Assembly (NCBI RefSeq): GCF_002095575.1
Contig: NZ_MLJJ01000036.1
Span: 1 to 42,787 of the forward strand
DNA length: 42,787 bases
Direction of reading: 5' to 3'
Origin: Pantoea septica
Lineage (GTDB): Bacteria; Pseudomonadota; Gammaproteobacteria; Enterobacterales; Enterobacteriaceae
The notes beneath the pieces were generated by a model. The model did not search any database. It was not told the DNA's origin and worked only from the letters and a program-made list of their open reading frames with translations. Made by a program: the position numbers and the translations under genes. Positions within the stretch are counted from its first letter, which is position 1. Each line of letters starts with the position of its first letter. Below, piece by piece: positions 1 through 9,094 of this stretch.

Positions 1-2491
1 CCGCCTGCGACAGCACCTCCGCGCCGATGCCGTTGTCGGCGGCAATCTGCGTCAGTCCGGCGCTAGCGCCCACCTGATAAGTGCCGCCTTGCCAGCTGAA
101 AGCGTAGCTATTGACCGCCGTGACGAGGCGCTGCACAACCTCGCCCCCCTGCGATAGCGCGCATTCCGGTATCAGCAGGGCGAACTCGTCGCCGCCGAGC
201 CGCGCCAGGAAATCGGCGCCGCGCAGATGGCGCTGCATCAGCTCGGCGAGTTCGCGCAGCAGCGCATCGCCCGCTGCGTGACCGGCGCTGTCGTTGACCG
301 CCTTAAACTTATCGAGATCGATAAACGCCAGCACATGCTGATGTCCGCGCGTCACCGCGTCGCTTAGCAAACGCTGCAGCTGACGCTCGAAGCTGGCGCG
401 ATTCGGCAGCCGGGTCAGCGTGTCATGCAGCGCGCTGTAGCTCAGGCGCTGCATTATCCGGCGCGATTCGCTGACGTCCTGAATCACCATTACCGCGCCG
501 ATCTCTTCGCCTTGCAGCGTGCGCAGCGGGGTAATGCTGTAGTGGATCTCCACAACGCCGCCGTCGGCAGCATGCAGAACCAGTTCGTCATCCAGATCGG
601 GCGCGACTTTTTCCGTCGGCAGACGGCGGAGCCGCTGGTTTTCCACCGGCTCGCCGTGGACGCCCTGCGTGATATGCAGCAGCTCGCTTAGCGGGACGCC
701 CGCCGCCTCTTCCTGCCGCCAGCCGCTCATTTTTTCCGCCACCGGGTTCATAAAGGTCACGCGCATGTCGCTGTCAGTGCTGATAACCGCTTCGCCGATA
801 GAGTCGAGCGTAATCGCCATGCGCTCTTTTTCCTGAAACAGCGCGTCGGTAAGGTTGCGCAGGTGGGTCACGTCCTGACAGATGCCCAGCATGCGTTCGA
901 TGCGGCCGTCCTGGTTGAAGAAACGGCGCGCCTGGGTGCGCAGGGTGCGCACGCCGTCGGCGCGCTGGATGCGATACTCAATATCGAAAACGTCGACTTT
1001 TTCCGACGGCTGCAGCGCGCGGTCGATCCGCTCGCGATCCGCCGGATGCACCTGACTGCGCCATAGCTCGCGGCTGGGCGGCTGGTGCGCGGGGAGGCCG
1101 AACAGCCGATACATATAGCGGTCCCACATCATCTCGTTGCGCGTCAGGTTCCATTCATAGACGCCGATTTCGCCGGCCTCGTTCGCCAGCGTAATGCGCT
1201 CCATCAGATGCCGGTTCACCTGCTCGCTCTGTTTCAGCTCCGATATATCGATAATCTGCGAAATAAAGTAGAGCGGCTGATGCGCGTCGTCGCGCACCAG
1301 CGATACCGTCAGGCGCGCCCAGACGATCTCGCCGCTTTTGCGGAAATAGCGTTTTTCGATGGTATAGGCGTCAATCTCGCCGCGCAGCAGCCTGTCGGCA
1401 TGCTGCAGATCGTTTTCCAGATCGTCGGGATGGGTAATCTGCTGGAAGGTGAGCTTTTTCAGCTCGGCGTCGGGGAAGCCGAGCGTCAGGCAGAGAGAGT
1501 TATTGACCTGCAGCCAGCCTCCTTGCGGCGATACCAGCGCCATGCCGATGGCGGAATATTCCATCGCGTGGCGAAAGCGGGTTTCGCTTTCGCTGATGTG
1601 GTGCTTTTCGCGTCGGAAGGCGTCCATCACCAGCGCCATCACGTGGCTCGGGATCAGCACCAGCAGAAAGGGGAGCCAGCTGGCGATTTGACCCGGCACC
1701 TCGCCGCGCGTCTCGACCGTCGCGAGGCCGAGCGCCAGGATCAGCGATATCGCGCAGGCGTTCAGCAGAAACAACAGAAACGCGTCGCGTTTCGGCAGCC
1801 GCACGGCACACCAGAAAAGCAGCACCACGATAAAGGTGAATGGCCAGGGCATAAAACGCAGCGCCAGCCAGCTCGCGCCCGTCGTCAGCAGCAGGGTAAA
1901 GAGGAACTCCGCCAGGCGGCGCGGTCTGATCGCGGCGGGACGCAGCGGCCAGGGCAGCAGCAGCAGCACCGGACCAAGCGCCAGCATGCCGATAATTTCG
2001 GAAATCACCCAGGTTGAGAGAAAAGAAAAGGTGCCGCTGCCGCTGATATTCAGCATCCACAGCGCCAGCAGGCCGCCCATCAGCGGCGTAAGCACGCCGA
2101 CCGAGAGCACGAAGCGTAGCCAGTCGTGCAGCGAGTTCAGCGGCGCCTCACGCTTTAGCAGCGCGCGCAGCAGCGCCCCGCCCACCATCGCCTGCAGCAC
2201 GTTGAGCAGCGTAAATTTCAGATTCGCCAGATCGGTCCCGAGGATCAGCGCGTTCGCCAGCCCGGTGCCCGCCGCGCAGCCCAACAGCAGCAGCGGCGCA
2301 TGGCGGGAAGGGGAGCGAAAGGCGACGATGGTCATCAGCGCGGTCGCGAACCAGACAGGCGAAATGCGGCCGCTGAAGACAATCAGCTCGAGGCAAAAAA
2401 GCGTCAGCAGAAAGGCGAGCGCGGCCAGAATCAGCGCGCTCAGCAGGCGATTTTGCGGTTTGTCCGGCGAGGACAATAGTTCAATACTCAT
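1..2491 (-). CDS. yegE: YegE-like diguanylate cyclase (MASE1-PAS-GGDEF), 3' end outside the window
   Basis: This is the first 830 codons of a cyclic-di-GMP turnover enzyme read on the minus strand; the frame is open to the window edge. The start is the ATG at 2489-2491 (product begins MSIELLSSPD). Residues 1 to about 290 are a string of hydrophobic helices typical of a MASE1 membrane sensor. About three PAS-type segments follow (roughly 300-680), one beginning near a RHAMEYSAIGMALV stretch. The GGDEF domain is intact, with the signature LGGDEF at about residues 765-770 (bases 182-199). E. coli YegE is about 1105 aa and carries a C-terminal EAL-like domain, so about a quarter of the protein, including any EAL region, is missing only because the window ends. 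Known family role: synthesis of c-di-GMP at the inner membrane, promoting the sessile state. Identification rests on architecture and on the neighbouring udk-dcd-asmA-yegH order. Confidence 0.88.
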   Translation of the reverse strand, partial: MSIELLSSPDKPQNRLLSALILAALAFLLTLFCLELIVFSGRISPVWFATALMTIVAFRSPSRHAPLLLLGCAAGTGLANALILGTDLANLKFTLLNVLQAMVGGALLRALLKREAPLNSLHDWLRFVLSVGVLTPLMGGLLALWMLNISGSGTFSFLSTWVISEIIGMLALGPVLLLLPWPLRPAAIRPRRLAEFLFTLLLTTGASWLALRFMPWPFTFIVVLLFWCAVRLPKRDAFLLFLLNACAISLILALGLATVETRGEVPGQIASWLPFLLVLIPSHVMALVMDAFRREKHHISESETRFRHAMEYSAIGMALVSPQGGWLQVNNSLCLTLGFPDAELKKLTFQQITHPDDLENDLQHADRLLRGEIDAYTIEKRYFRKSGEIVWARLTVSLVRDDAHQPLYFISQIIDISELKQSEQVNRHLMERITLANEAGEIGVYEWNLTRNEMMWDRYMYRLFGLPAHQPPSRELWRSQVHPADRERIDRALQPSEKVDVFDIEYRIQRADGVRTLRTQARRFFNQDGRIERMLGICQDVTHLRNLTDALFQEKERMAITLDSIGEAVISTDSDMRVTFMNPVAEKMSGWRQEEAAGVPLSELLHITQGVHGEPVENQRLRRLPTEKVAPDLDDELVLHAADGGVVEIHYSITPLRTLQGEEIGAVMVIQDVSESRRIMQRLSYSALHDTLTRLPNRASFERQLQRLLSDAVTRGHQHVLAFIDLDKFKAVNDSAGHAAGDALLRELAELMQRHLRGADFLARLGGDEFALLIPECALSQGGEVVQRLVTAVNSYAFSWQGGTYQVGASAGLTQIAADNGIGAEVLSQA

Positions 2492-2625
2492 TCACTAACC
2501 CGGCAGCGCGCACGGCGTCTGGATGACGAAAAATGCGCCAGTCATACTCTTTCGGGCATGCTAGCACATCGGCGCCGCCATGGGTCTGTTAAATAAAATT
2601 AGGGCGTTATTCAACGAATTGACTG

Positions 2626-2648
2626 GCTCTGTTGCGGCGCAACAGAGC
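2626..2648. other. Perfect 10-bp inverted repeat downstream of the PAP2 gene
   Basis: GCTCTGTTGC and its exact complement GCAACAGAGC are separated by GGC, starting about 10 nt past the stop codon of the PAP2 gene on the minus strand. No T-run follows on either strand, so it is at best an imperfect terminator or an mRNA 3'-end stabilising hairpin. It lies between the phosphatase gene and yegE. Confidence 0.5.
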
Positions 2649-2657
2649 GCAGCGCGG

Positions 2658-3272
2658 CTACTGCCGGAAGAGATCGGCGCGGGTGAAGGGTTTTTCCAGC
2701 CCGGCCAGATCGGCGGAGAAACGTTCAAGAAATTGTTGCGTGGTGGCGATGCGTCCGTGGCCCATCAGCAGCAGCGGGACTAAAAAGGCCGCGCCGACCT
2801 GCGGCCAGCTAAAGCCCTTCAGCGCGGTACGGCGCTGGCTAAGCAAAAACGCGGAGCTAAGGCTAAAGCCCAGCAGCAGTCCGGTTGCCACTTCGCTGGC
2901 GGAGTGCGCGTGGATCACCAGCCGCGAGAAGCCCACCATCAGCGGAATAAAATAGCCGACGCCGATGGCGAGCAGCCGCAGCGGATTCGGCCAGCGGCCG
3001 GAGACCAGCCACAGCATCACCGGCCAGAGCGTCGCCGACATCGCGCTGTGCCCGCTGAAGCCGGTGAAGTTGAAACGGGCGCTGCCGATGCCGAAGCCAA
3101 GAAACAGAATTTTCGACAAGCTCACCAGCAGGCCGGCGAGGCCGAAGGCGAGCAGCCAGTACCAGACCGTGCGGCGGTTATCGCTCTTCCACGGCAGGAT
3201 CAGGGCGATAATTACCGCAGTCGGGATCAGCAGCATGCTGTCGCCGAAATAGGTCAGTGTTCTCCAGTGCAT
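2658..3272 (-). CDS. PAP2-family membrane phosphatase
   Basis: A 204-residue integral membrane protein with about five to six hydrophobic helices. The PAP2/phosphatidic acid phosphatase signature is visible in two parts: SGHS at residues 73-76 with the catalytic histidine, and SRLVIHAHSASEV at 116-128, which corresponds to the SRxxxxxHxxxD block. The aspartate position of the last motif is glutamate or serine here, and the first block (KxxxxxxRP) is not clear, so the family assignment is good but the active site is slightly atypical. Known members remove phosphate from lipid phosphates such as undecaprenyl pyrophosphate or phosphatidylglycerophosphate. Its substrate cannot be told from sequence. 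It lies between yegE and the divergent udk, a position where E. coli has other genes. A role in recycling lipid carrier for the polysaccharide operons downstream is only a guess. Confidence 0.8.
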   Translation of the reverse strand: MHWRTLTYFGDSMLLIPTAVIIALILPWKSDNRRTVWYWLLAFGLAGLLVSLSKILFLGFGIGSARFNFTGFSGHSAMSATLWPVMLWLVSGRWPNPLRLLAIGVGYFIPLMVGFSRLVIHAHSASEVATGLLLGFSLSSAFLLSQRRTALKGFSWPQVGAAFLVPLLLMGHGRIATTQQFLERFSADLAGLEKPFTRADLFRQ

Positions 3273-3472
3273 ATGCTTCCTTTATTGTGGGCCGGCAGTA
3301 ATATTCCCGCGCCATCGCCGGGGCGGAACGCGCTTCCGTCGCCTGATGCGCCAGCCGCATAAGTAAAAACAGATCTGTCAGGTAGTTTATCGGGTAATGG
3401 TTTCGGTTTGAAAAGGGGAAATTCTGAAATGGAGCGAGCGGCTTTTCTCTGGCGTCAAAAGAATGAAATCCT

Positions 3473-3478
3473 TATACT
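3473..3478 (+). promoter_or_regulatory. Possible -10 element for udk
   Basis: TATACT lies 92 nt upstream of the udk start, in the 297-nt gap between the divergent PAP2 gene and udk. No convincing -35 hexamer lies at 16-18 nt, so this is a weak call. Apart from this I see nothing definite in 3273-3569. Confidence 0.25.
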
Positions 3479-3569
3479 TAGCGGCTACTAAACCCTCTCC
3501 ATTCCGTCCTGCGTCAAAACGCCTAATCCGCGTACAGCGCAGGCTCCAGTATCAGGTCTTAAAAAAAGT

Positions 3570-4211
3570 ATGACTGACAAGTCTCATCAGTGCGTGATTG
3601 TGGGCATTGCCGGTGCCTCCGCATCCGGAAAAAGTTTAATCGCCAGCACGCTCTATCGTGAAATCCGTGATCAGGTTGGTGACGAGCATATCGGGGTCAT
3701 CCCGGAAGATGCTTATTACAAGGACCAGAGCCACCTCACCATGGAAGAGAGGGTAAAAACCAACTACGACCATCCCAGCGCGATGGATCACGATCTGCTG
3801 CTGCAGCATCTGCAGGCGCTAAAAGCGGGCCAGGCGATCGATCTGCCGGTCTACAGCTACGTCGAGCATACTCGCACCCGCGACAGCATTCACCTGAAGC
3901 CGAACAAAGTGATTATTCTGGAGGGGATCCTGCTGCTGACCGACGCGCGCCTGCGTCAGGAGATGAACTTCTCGATTTTCGTCGATACGCCGCTCGACAT
4001 CTGCCTGATGCGCCGCATGAAGCGTGACGTGAACGAGCGCGGCCGCTCGATGGATTCGGTGATGAGCCAGTACCAGAAAACCGTGCGTCCGATGTTCCTG
4101 CAGTTTATCGAACCTTCTAAGCAGTACGCCGACATTATCGTGCCGCGCGGCGGGAAAAACCGTATCGCCATTGATATTCTTAAGTCCAGGATCAACCAGT
4201 TTTTCGAATAG
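3570..4211 (+). CDS. udk: Uridine/cytidine kinase
   Basis: Phosphorylates uridine and cytidine to UMP and CMP in the pyrimidine salvage pathway; cytoplasmic. The 213-residue product has the same length as E. coli Udk and is nearly collinear with it from [15 protein letters not shown] to the C-terminal INQFFE. The P-loop GASASGKS is at residues 15-22, followed by the conserved [10 protein letters not shown] and NYDHPSAMD blocks, and [13 protein letters not shown] in the middle. The ATG at 3570 gives the family's usual N-terminus, although the ribosome binding site is weak. It is followed by dcd on the same strand, as in E. coli, with an 83-nt gap that holds a hairpin. Confidence 0.97.
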   Translation: MTDKSHQCVIVGIAGASASGKSLIASTLYREIRDQVGDEHIGVIPEDAYYKDQSHLTMEERVKTNYDHPSAMDHDLLLQHLQALKAGQAIDLPVYSYVEHTRTRDSIHLKPNKVIILEGILLLTDARLRQEMNFSIFVDTPLDICLMRRMKRDVNERGRSMDSVMSQYQKTVRPMFLQFIEPSKQYADIIVPRGGKNRIAIDILKSRINQFFE

Positions 4212-4232
4212 ACGCGTCGGGTCTGACGCGCG

Positions 4233-4268
4233 GCGAGCCGCCTGCCATGCGAGTTTCAGGCGGTTCGC
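4233..4268 (+). other. Long hairpin between udk and dcd
   Basis: GCGAGCCGCCTG (4233-4244) pairs with CAGGCGGTTCGC (4257-4268) over 12 positions with one G-T wobble and a 12-nt loop. There is no T-run after it, so it is more likely an mRNA processing or stabilising element within the udk-dcd message than a terminator. Confidence 0.5.
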
Positions 4269-4294
4269 TACACTCATATCATGGAGACAGGTTA

Positions 4295-4876
4295 ATGAGA
4301 TTATGTGACCGCGATATTGAAGCCTGGCTGGATGACGGCCGGCTAGCGATCGATCCGCGTCCGCCGGTCGAGCGCATTAACGGGGCGACCGTAGACGTGC
4401 GCCTGGGCAACCAGTTCCGGACGTTCCGTGGCCACACGGCTGCCTTTATTGATTTAAGCGGTCCGAAAGATGAGGTCAGCGCGGCGCTGGATCGCGTGAT
4501 GAGCGATGAGATCGTGCTGCCGGAAGGCGAAGCCTTTTTCCTGCATCCCGGCGAACTGGCGCTGGCGGTGACCTTCGAATCGGTCACCATTCCGGACGAT
4601 CTGGTTGGCTGGCTGGACGGCCGCTCTTCGCTGGCGCGGCTCGGGCTGATGGTGCACGTCACCGCGCACCGTATCGATCCCGGCTGGCAGGGCCGCATCG
4701 TGCTAGAGTTCTATAATTCCGGCAAGCTGCCGCTGGCGCTGCGTCCAGGCATGCTGATCGGCGCGCTGAGCTTCGAGCCGCTTTCCGGTCCGGCGGCGCG
4801 GCCTTACAACCGTCGCGAAGACGCCAAATATCGCGGACAGCAGGGTGCTGTCGCCAGTCGTATCGACAAAGATTAA
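4295..4876 (+). CDS. dcd: dCTP deaminase
   Basis: Deaminates dCTP to dUTP, the main source of dUMP for thymidylate synthesis in enterobacteria; soluble, trimeric in known members. The product is 193 residues, the family length, starting at the ATG preceded by GGAGACAGG at 4283-4291. The frame extends upstream to an earlier ATG at 4247, but that would add 16 residues unlike the family. Visible family blocks are [12 protein letters not shown] at the N-terminus, the active-site segment [10 protein letters not shown] with [12 protein letters not shown] after it, and [11 protein letters not shown]. It is 17 nt (20 with a GTG alternative discounted) upstream of asmA and probably in one transcript with udk and asmA. 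Confidence 0.97.
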   Translation: MRLCDRDIEAWLDDGRLAIDPRPPVERINGATVDVRLGNQFRTFRGHTAAFIDLSGPKDEVSAALDRVMSDEIVLPEGEAFFLHPGELALAVTFESVTIPDDLVGWLDGRSSLARLGLMVHVTAHRIDPGWQGRIVLEFYNSGKLPLALRPGMLIGALSFEPLSGPAARPYNRREDAKYRGQQGAVASRIDKD

Positions 4877-4896
4877 ACCGCGAACATGGGGATGTG

Positions 4897-6720
4897 ATGA
4901 AAAGAGTGATAACCACGCTGGCCATTTTACTGGTGGTCATCGTTGCAGGCATGACCGCGCTGGTGCTGCTGGTCAATCCAAACGATTTTCGATCCTACAT
5001 GGTGAAACAGGTCGAGCAACGTAGTGGTTATCGGCTGGAGGTGAGCGGCGATCTGCGCTGGCACGTCTGGCCTAAGCTCAGCATTCTGGCCGGACGTATG
5101 AGCCTGACCGCCCCCGGCGCGTCGCAACCGCTGGTCACGGCGGAAAATATGCGTCTCGACGTCAATCTCTGGCCGCTGCTGTCGCACCAGCTCAGCGTCA
5201 GCCAGGTGATGCTGAGCAACGCCGTGGTGCGAGCCACGCCGGAAAGCGCGCCGCAGCAGCCGCAAAACGCCCCGGTTGCGCCCGGCCGCAGCAATGCCGA
5301 CGCGCCGGCCAGCGGCTGGTCATTCGATATCAGCCAGCTGCGCGTCGCCGATAGCCTGCTGATCTGGCGTCAGCCGGGCGGCGACGAGTACAATTTCCGC
5401 AACCTCAACCTCAACCTCAATCAGGACGCGCGCCATCTGGCGAATATCGAGCTCAGCACCAGCCTGACGCGCAATCAGCGCAACGCCGTGCTGTCGCTGA
5501 AAGGCCAGCTCGACGCGTCGCAGTATCCGCACCGCCTGAGCGGCAAAATCGACGAGCTTAACTATGCGCTGAGCGGCGCCAATATGCCGCCGCAGGGCGT
5601 TAAAGGCACGCTGAGCGCCCAGGGCAGCTGGCGCGCAGAGACGCAGCAGTTCGCGCTGACGCAGATGCAGCTGAGCGCCAACGACAGCGCGCTGTCGGGC
5701 GAGGCGACCGGTTCGCTGACGCCGCCGCAGCAGCTTGCGCTTCAGCTGCACGCCACGCGGCTGAACTTCGATAACCTGATGGCGAATGCGCCGCAGGCGA
5801 GCGACAGCGGAACGCAGCACGCCACGGTGGCGCATGCGCCTGTCATTGCCGCGCCGCGGGTGCAAAATAATATCGATTCGCCGCTTAACGATGTGAATTT
5901 AACAGTGGATTTAAAAGCGGACAGCGCGGTGTGGCGCGGTCTGTCGCTGCAGGACTTTGCGCTGGGCGTCACTAACCAGCAGGGGCTTATCGCGCTGCGC
6001 GCGCTGAGCGGCAAGCTGGGCGACGGCGATTTCTCCGTGCCGGGCACCGTTGATATCCGCCAGCCGGAAACCCGCGTCGCGCTGCAGCCGGTGCTGAATC
6101 ATGTCGCGATTCAACCCCTGCTCGCCGCCTTCGACATGCCGCAGACCGTTCAGGGCGCCGTTTCGCTTAAGGGCGGCTTGAGCGGCGAAGGCCTTTCGCT
6201 GGAGGCGGCCAAACGTCGCTGGCGCGGCGAAGCGCAGCTGAACGCCAGCGAGGTTAAGCTGGCGCAGCTTAACCTGCAGCAGATGGTGCGTCGCGCGGTG
6301 GCGCGCGCCAGCGACCGGGTCAGCAGCGACGAGAGCGCCGACCAGGGGATCCGCCAGCTTGGCGGCACGCTGGCGCTGAATAACGGCGTGCTGCATCTGG
6401 CGAATCTGCAAGGCGAGGGCGATCGGCTCAAGCTGCAGGGCGGCGGCAAGGTCAATATGCCGACGCAGCAGCTGGATGTTACCTTCGGCCTGACGCTCAC
6501 CGGCTGGAAAGGCGACGACAAGGTGGTCGCGCTGCTGTCGCAGCAGGCGATTCCGCTGCGCATGTACGGCAGCTGGAATAATGTGCAGTACTCGCTGCCG
6601 GTCGATCAGGTGCTGCGCCAGCAGCTGCAGAGTGAAGCGAAGTCGCGTCTGAATCAGTGGCTGGACCGCCAGCCGAAAAACGGCGACAACGATAGCCTGC
6701 GCAAGCTGCTGCGGCCGTAA
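4897..6720 (+). CDS. asmA: AsmA-family outer-membrane assembly/lipid homeostasis protein
   Basis: The 607-residue product has an N-terminal membrane anchor (about residues 1-26) ending in LLVNPNDFR, then a long periplasmic part. It is collinear with E. coli AsmA (617 aa): MVKQVEQRSGY, LRWHVWPKLSILAGRMSLTAPGASQPL and LPLRPLLSHQLSV-type blocks occur early, and YSLPVDQVLRQQLQSEAKSRLN near the end. AsmA-like proteins are thought to be bridge-like lipid carriers between the membranes and affect outer-membrane protein assembly. I chose the ATG at 4897; a GTG three bases earlier is only 2 nt from the GGGG ribosome binding site. The gene is convergent with yegH, with one base between the stop codons. 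Confidence 0.93.
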   Translation: MKRVITTLAILLVVIVAGMTALVLLVNPNDFRSYMVKQVEQRSGYRLEVSGDLRWHVWPKLSILAGRMSLTAPGASQPLVTAENMRLDVNLWPLLSHQLSVSQVMLSNAVVRATPESAPQQPQNAPVAPGRSNADAPASGWSFDISQLRVADSLLIWRQPGGDEYNFRNLNLNLNQDARHLANIELSTSLTRNQRNAVLSLKGQLDASQYPHRLSGKIDELNYALSGANMPPQGVKGTLSAQGSWRAETQQFALTQMQLSANDSALSGEATGSLTPPQQLALQLHATRLNFDNLMANAPQASDSGTQHATVAHAPVIAAPRVQNNIDSPLNDVNLTVDLKADSAVWRGLSLQDFALGVTNQQGLIALRALSGKLGDGDFSVPGTVDIRQPETRVALQPVLNHVAIQPLLAAFDMPQTVQGAVSLKGGLSGEGLSLEAAKRRWRGEAQLNASEVKLAQLNLQQMVRRAVARASDRVSSDESADQGIRQLGGTLALNNGVLHLANLQGEGDRLKLQGGGKVNMPTQQLDVTFGLTLTGWKGDDKVVALLSQQAIPLRMYGSWNNVQYSLPVDQVLRQQLQSEAKSRLNQWLDRQPKNGDNDSLRKLLRP

Positions 6721-6721
6721 G

Positions 6722-8296
6722 TCACACTTCGTAATCGGGATCCTGCGGCTGTTGCAGGATCTCCACCTTCTGCACGCGATGATTCTCCACCTGCAGAGTG
6801 CGCAGCTGGTAGCTGCCGACCTGCAACGTCTCACCCTCTTCGGGAATGTGCTGCAGGCTGTCCATCAGCAGACCCGCCAGCGTGTGATAGCTGCGTCGCT
6901 CATCCAGCGGCAGCCTGACGTAAAGCGCTAAATCCTCCAGCGGAATATTGCCGTTAACGATCCAGTGGCCTTCGCCCTGCGTCTGCACGTCGTAGCGGAC
7001 GTCGAGATCCTCGCCTTCAAGGGGCAGGTTGCCGGCGATGGTTTCCATCAAATCGCTCAGCGTCACCACGCCCTCCACCGAGCCAAACTCATCCACCACA
7101 AAGGCAAAATGGGTACGCGCCTGCCGGAACTGCTCCAGCGCCTGCAGCAGCGTCAGCCGCTCGGGAAACACCAGCGGCTGACGAACCAGCGCGCGCAAAT
7201 CCAGCGACTGATGATGCAGCGACTGATGCAGCAGGTCGATGGCGTGCACTACGCCCAGCAGCTCGTTGCTCTGGTCGGTGATCAGCAGACGCGTATGCTG
7301 ATTGCGGTCGAGCCGCGCCATAATCTCTGCCGGGTCGTCATCCAGATTGATATGTTCAATATCGTGACGCGAGGTCATGATGCTGTTGACGTGGCGCTGG
7401 GCAAAGTTGAGCACGCGGGCGATCATTACCCGCTCCTGCCGGTTAAACAGCGCGTGACGATCGCTGTCCGCAATCAGCATCGCGCTTTGCGGGTCCAGCT
7501 CGGCGTGGTCCGCTTCGCCGCGCAGCAGCCTTAGCACGGTTTCCGCAGTGCGCTGACGCAGCGGCCGGCCGGCCGACAGCGCGCGGCGGCGGTTGCGCTG
7601 CGCCAGCTGGTTAAACGCCTCAATCACGATCGAGAAGCCGATCGCCGCATAAAGGTAGCCTTTGGGAATCACGAAGCCGAGTCCTTCCGCCACCAGGCTA
7701 AAGCCGATCATCAGCAGAAAGCTCAGACAGAGAATAACGATAGTAGGGTGGCGGTTGACGAAGCGCGTCAGCGGCTTGCTGGCCAGCAGCATCAGCAGAA
7801 TCGCGATGGTCACGGCGGTCATCATCACCGGCAGCTGATTCACCATGCCGACGGCGGTGATCACCGCGTCCAGCGAGAAAATGGCGTCCAGCACCACGAT
7901 TTGCGCCACCACCGGCCAGAATTTAGCGCCGCGCTTTTGTTGATTGTCGTCGTGATCCTGACCTTCCAGCCTGCTATTCAGCTCGGTGGTTGCCTTAAAG
8001 AGCAGGAAGAGACCGCCGATCAACAGCAGCAGATCGCGTGCGCTAAAGGGATGGCCGCGTAGCGTAAACAGCGGCTGCGTCAGGGTGACCAGCCAGGAAA
8101 GCGACGCCAGCAGCAGCAAACGGCAGAGCAACGCCAGCAATAAACCGATAACGCGCGCCCGGTCGCGATCTTTGCCGGGCAGTTTTTCCACCAGAATAGC
8201 GATGAAGACCAGGTTATCGATCCCCAGCACCAGTTCAAGAACGATTAGCGTAATTAACCCCGCCCATAGCGAGGGATCCGCAAACACCTCCAACAT
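6722..8296 (-). CDS. yegH: YegH: TerC-like membrane protein with CBS and CorC/HlyC domains
   Basis: A 524-residue protein collinear with E. coli YegH (527 aa). Residues 1 to about 240 are a TerC-type membrane domain with the acidic motifs [13 protein letters not shown] and [16 protein letters not shown] in helices. A CBS-domain pair follows (about 300-425, including [14 protein letters not shown] and [15 protein letters not shown]). The C-terminus is a CorC/HlyC-type domain with [14 protein letters not shown]. TerC-family proteins are associated with metal-ion homeostasis and co-translocational metalation of exoenzymes; the specific ion for YegH is not known to me. It is transcribed away from the EPS operon, so 8297-9094 carries divergent control signals. 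Confidence 0.95.
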   Translation of the reverse strand: MLEVFADPSLWAGLITLIVLELVLGIDNLVFIAILVEKLPGKDRDRARVIGLLLALLCRLLLLASLSWLVTLTQPLFTLRGHPFSARDLLLLIGGLFLLFKATTELNSRLEGQDHDDNQQKRGAKFWPVVAQIVVLDAIFSLDAVITAVGMVNQLPVMMTAVTIAILLMLLASKPLTRFVNRHPTIVILCLSFLLMIGFSLVAEGLGFVIPKGYLYAAIGFSIVIEAFNQLAQRNRRRALSAGRPLRQRTAETVLRLLRGEADHAELDPQSAMLIADSDRHALFNRQERVMIARVLNFAQRHVNSIMTSRHDIEHINLDDDPAEIMARLDRNQHTRLLITDQSNELLGVVHAIDLLHQSLHHQSLDLRALVRQPLVFPERLTLLQALEQFRQARTHFAFVVDEFGSVEGVVTLSDLMETIAGNLPLEGEDLDVRYDVQTQGEGHWIVNGNIPLEDLALYVRLPLDERRSYHTLAGLLMDSLQHIPEEGETLQVGSYQLRTLQVENHRVQKVEILQQPQDPDYEV

Positions 8297-8541
8297 GCCT
8301 TAGCCGCCTGAATATATCGAAGTCAGTAAAGTCTGAGGATAGTGGAGCAGAGAGAAGGGCACAACAGGCTGTCGCGCCCGAGGTTTAGCGCGTCCACAGA
8401 CAATAATGAAAGGATAGCGTCCGATATCTTTCAGCACCGGGCCAGAATTAGGTAAAGGAGATGATGGCGACCCGATGAATTATTGATGAATCGATTTTGA
8501 ATGTATCACGGCAGCGGAAGAATTTATTAGCGTGGCGAATA

Positions 8542-8556
8542 TGGTAATAATCTGAT
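8542..8556 (+). promoter_or_regulatory. Candidate RcsAB box
   Basis: TGGTAATAATCTGAT matches the RcsAB consensus TRVGAAWAWTSYGNR at 13 of 15 positions (mismatches at 4 and 15). It starts 553 nt upstream of the amsG start codon. From memory, the RcsA/RcsB binding site mapped in Erwinia amylovora lies about 530-560 nt upstream of amsG, so both sequence and position agree. The Rcs phosphorelay would activate EPS synthesis here. Confidence 0.65.
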
Positions 8557-8659
8557 TTTTACGCAGGGTATTGCACTTTCATTTTTGCCGGATGGCGGGC
8601 CTCAATACTAATTGCTGGTAGTCTTTTTCCTAAAATAGTCAGGGGACGGCGGGGCCTAC

Positions 8660-8687
8660 TTGTAAAGAAGCCAGTAATAACTAGTAT
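8660..8687 (+). promoter_or_regulatory. Candidate sigma70 promoter of the EPS operon
   Basis: TTGTAA (8660-8665) and TAGTAT (8682-8687) are separated by 16 nt. Each hexamer matches consensus at four of six positions. It would start transcription about 160 nt before ops and about 105 nt after the RcsAB box. Other start sites in this AT-rich stretch are equally possible. Confidence 0.3.
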
Positions 8688-8826
8688 AGCAACGTGCTGT
8701 TAAAAGTCTGCGCTTATGTTGATATTCGCCCACTGATTTGGCACCCAATGTTGTGAATTGTGATCTGTCCCGTGGGTATGCATCAGGCAACCGGCCCGGG
8801 AAAGACAGGCCGGAAACAGGATATCA

Positions 8827-8865
8827 AAAGCGGTATTGGCAGCGACAGCCAAGGGCGGTAGCGTG
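8827..8865 (+). promoter_or_regulatory. JUMPstart element with ops (RfaH recruitment)
   Basis: The ops core GGCGGTAGCGTG is at 8854-8865 and is identical to the enterobacterial consensus. The upstream 27 nt, including GGTATTGG and CAGCCAAGG, resemble the rest of the 39-bp JUMPstart sequence. RfaH binds the ops DNA in a paused elongation complex and suppresses termination in long surface-polysaccharide operons. It lies 229 nt before amsG. Confidence 0.9.
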
Positions 8866-9094
8866 CCTGAAACGCCTTTTATGTTTAGAAAATAATCAGT
8901 GCGTCACCCCAGGTTAAGTCAGAGTAATCTGTTGGTATTCATCATGATTTTCTTGTTTTCTTGGTAAGGAAACTGATGTGAACGCACCCAGGAACTCCCC
9001 TCAGTTACGCATATGTCGACGAGAGACTGATTCGCTCAATTATTACACAGCTCAGGGCGTCACGGGTTAAAGGAAATAAAATAAAGAGTTAAAT

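Larger units (their letters stand above)
8297..9094. other. 798-bp intergenic control region between yegH and the EPS operon
   Basis: No protein-coding gene was found. From left to right it holds the presumed yegH promoter (not resolved), an RcsAB-box match (8542-8556), a candidate sigma70 promoter (8660-8687), a CCGGCC/GGCCGG hairpin (8791-8813) in the presumed leader, the JUMPstart/ops element (8827-8865), and a further 229-nt untranslated leader before amsG. A second, poorer RcsAB-like match (8919-8933) lies downstream of ops. The size and order fit a capsule/EPS operon controlled by Rcs and RfaH. Confidence 0.75.

Noticed and set aside
1085..2017. Long open frame on the plus strand opposite yegE, and many similar frames opposite asmA, wzc and amsF.
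   Set aside because: They are rich in Arg, Gln and His, match no family, and mirror GC-rich codon use of the true genes on the other strand.
2581..2640. GGGTCTGTTAAATAAA near 2581 and GGCTCTGTTGC near 2625 recall ends of IS903/IS26-like insertion sequences.
   Set aside because: The matches are partial, no transposase remnant or target duplication is visible, and the second is part of a perfect hairpin after the PAP2 gene.
8919..8933. TCAGAGTAATCTGTT, a 12/15 match to the RcsAB consensus.
   Set aside because: It lies downstream of the ops element, inside the transcribed leader, where an activator box is unlikely. The match at 8542 is better and better placed.
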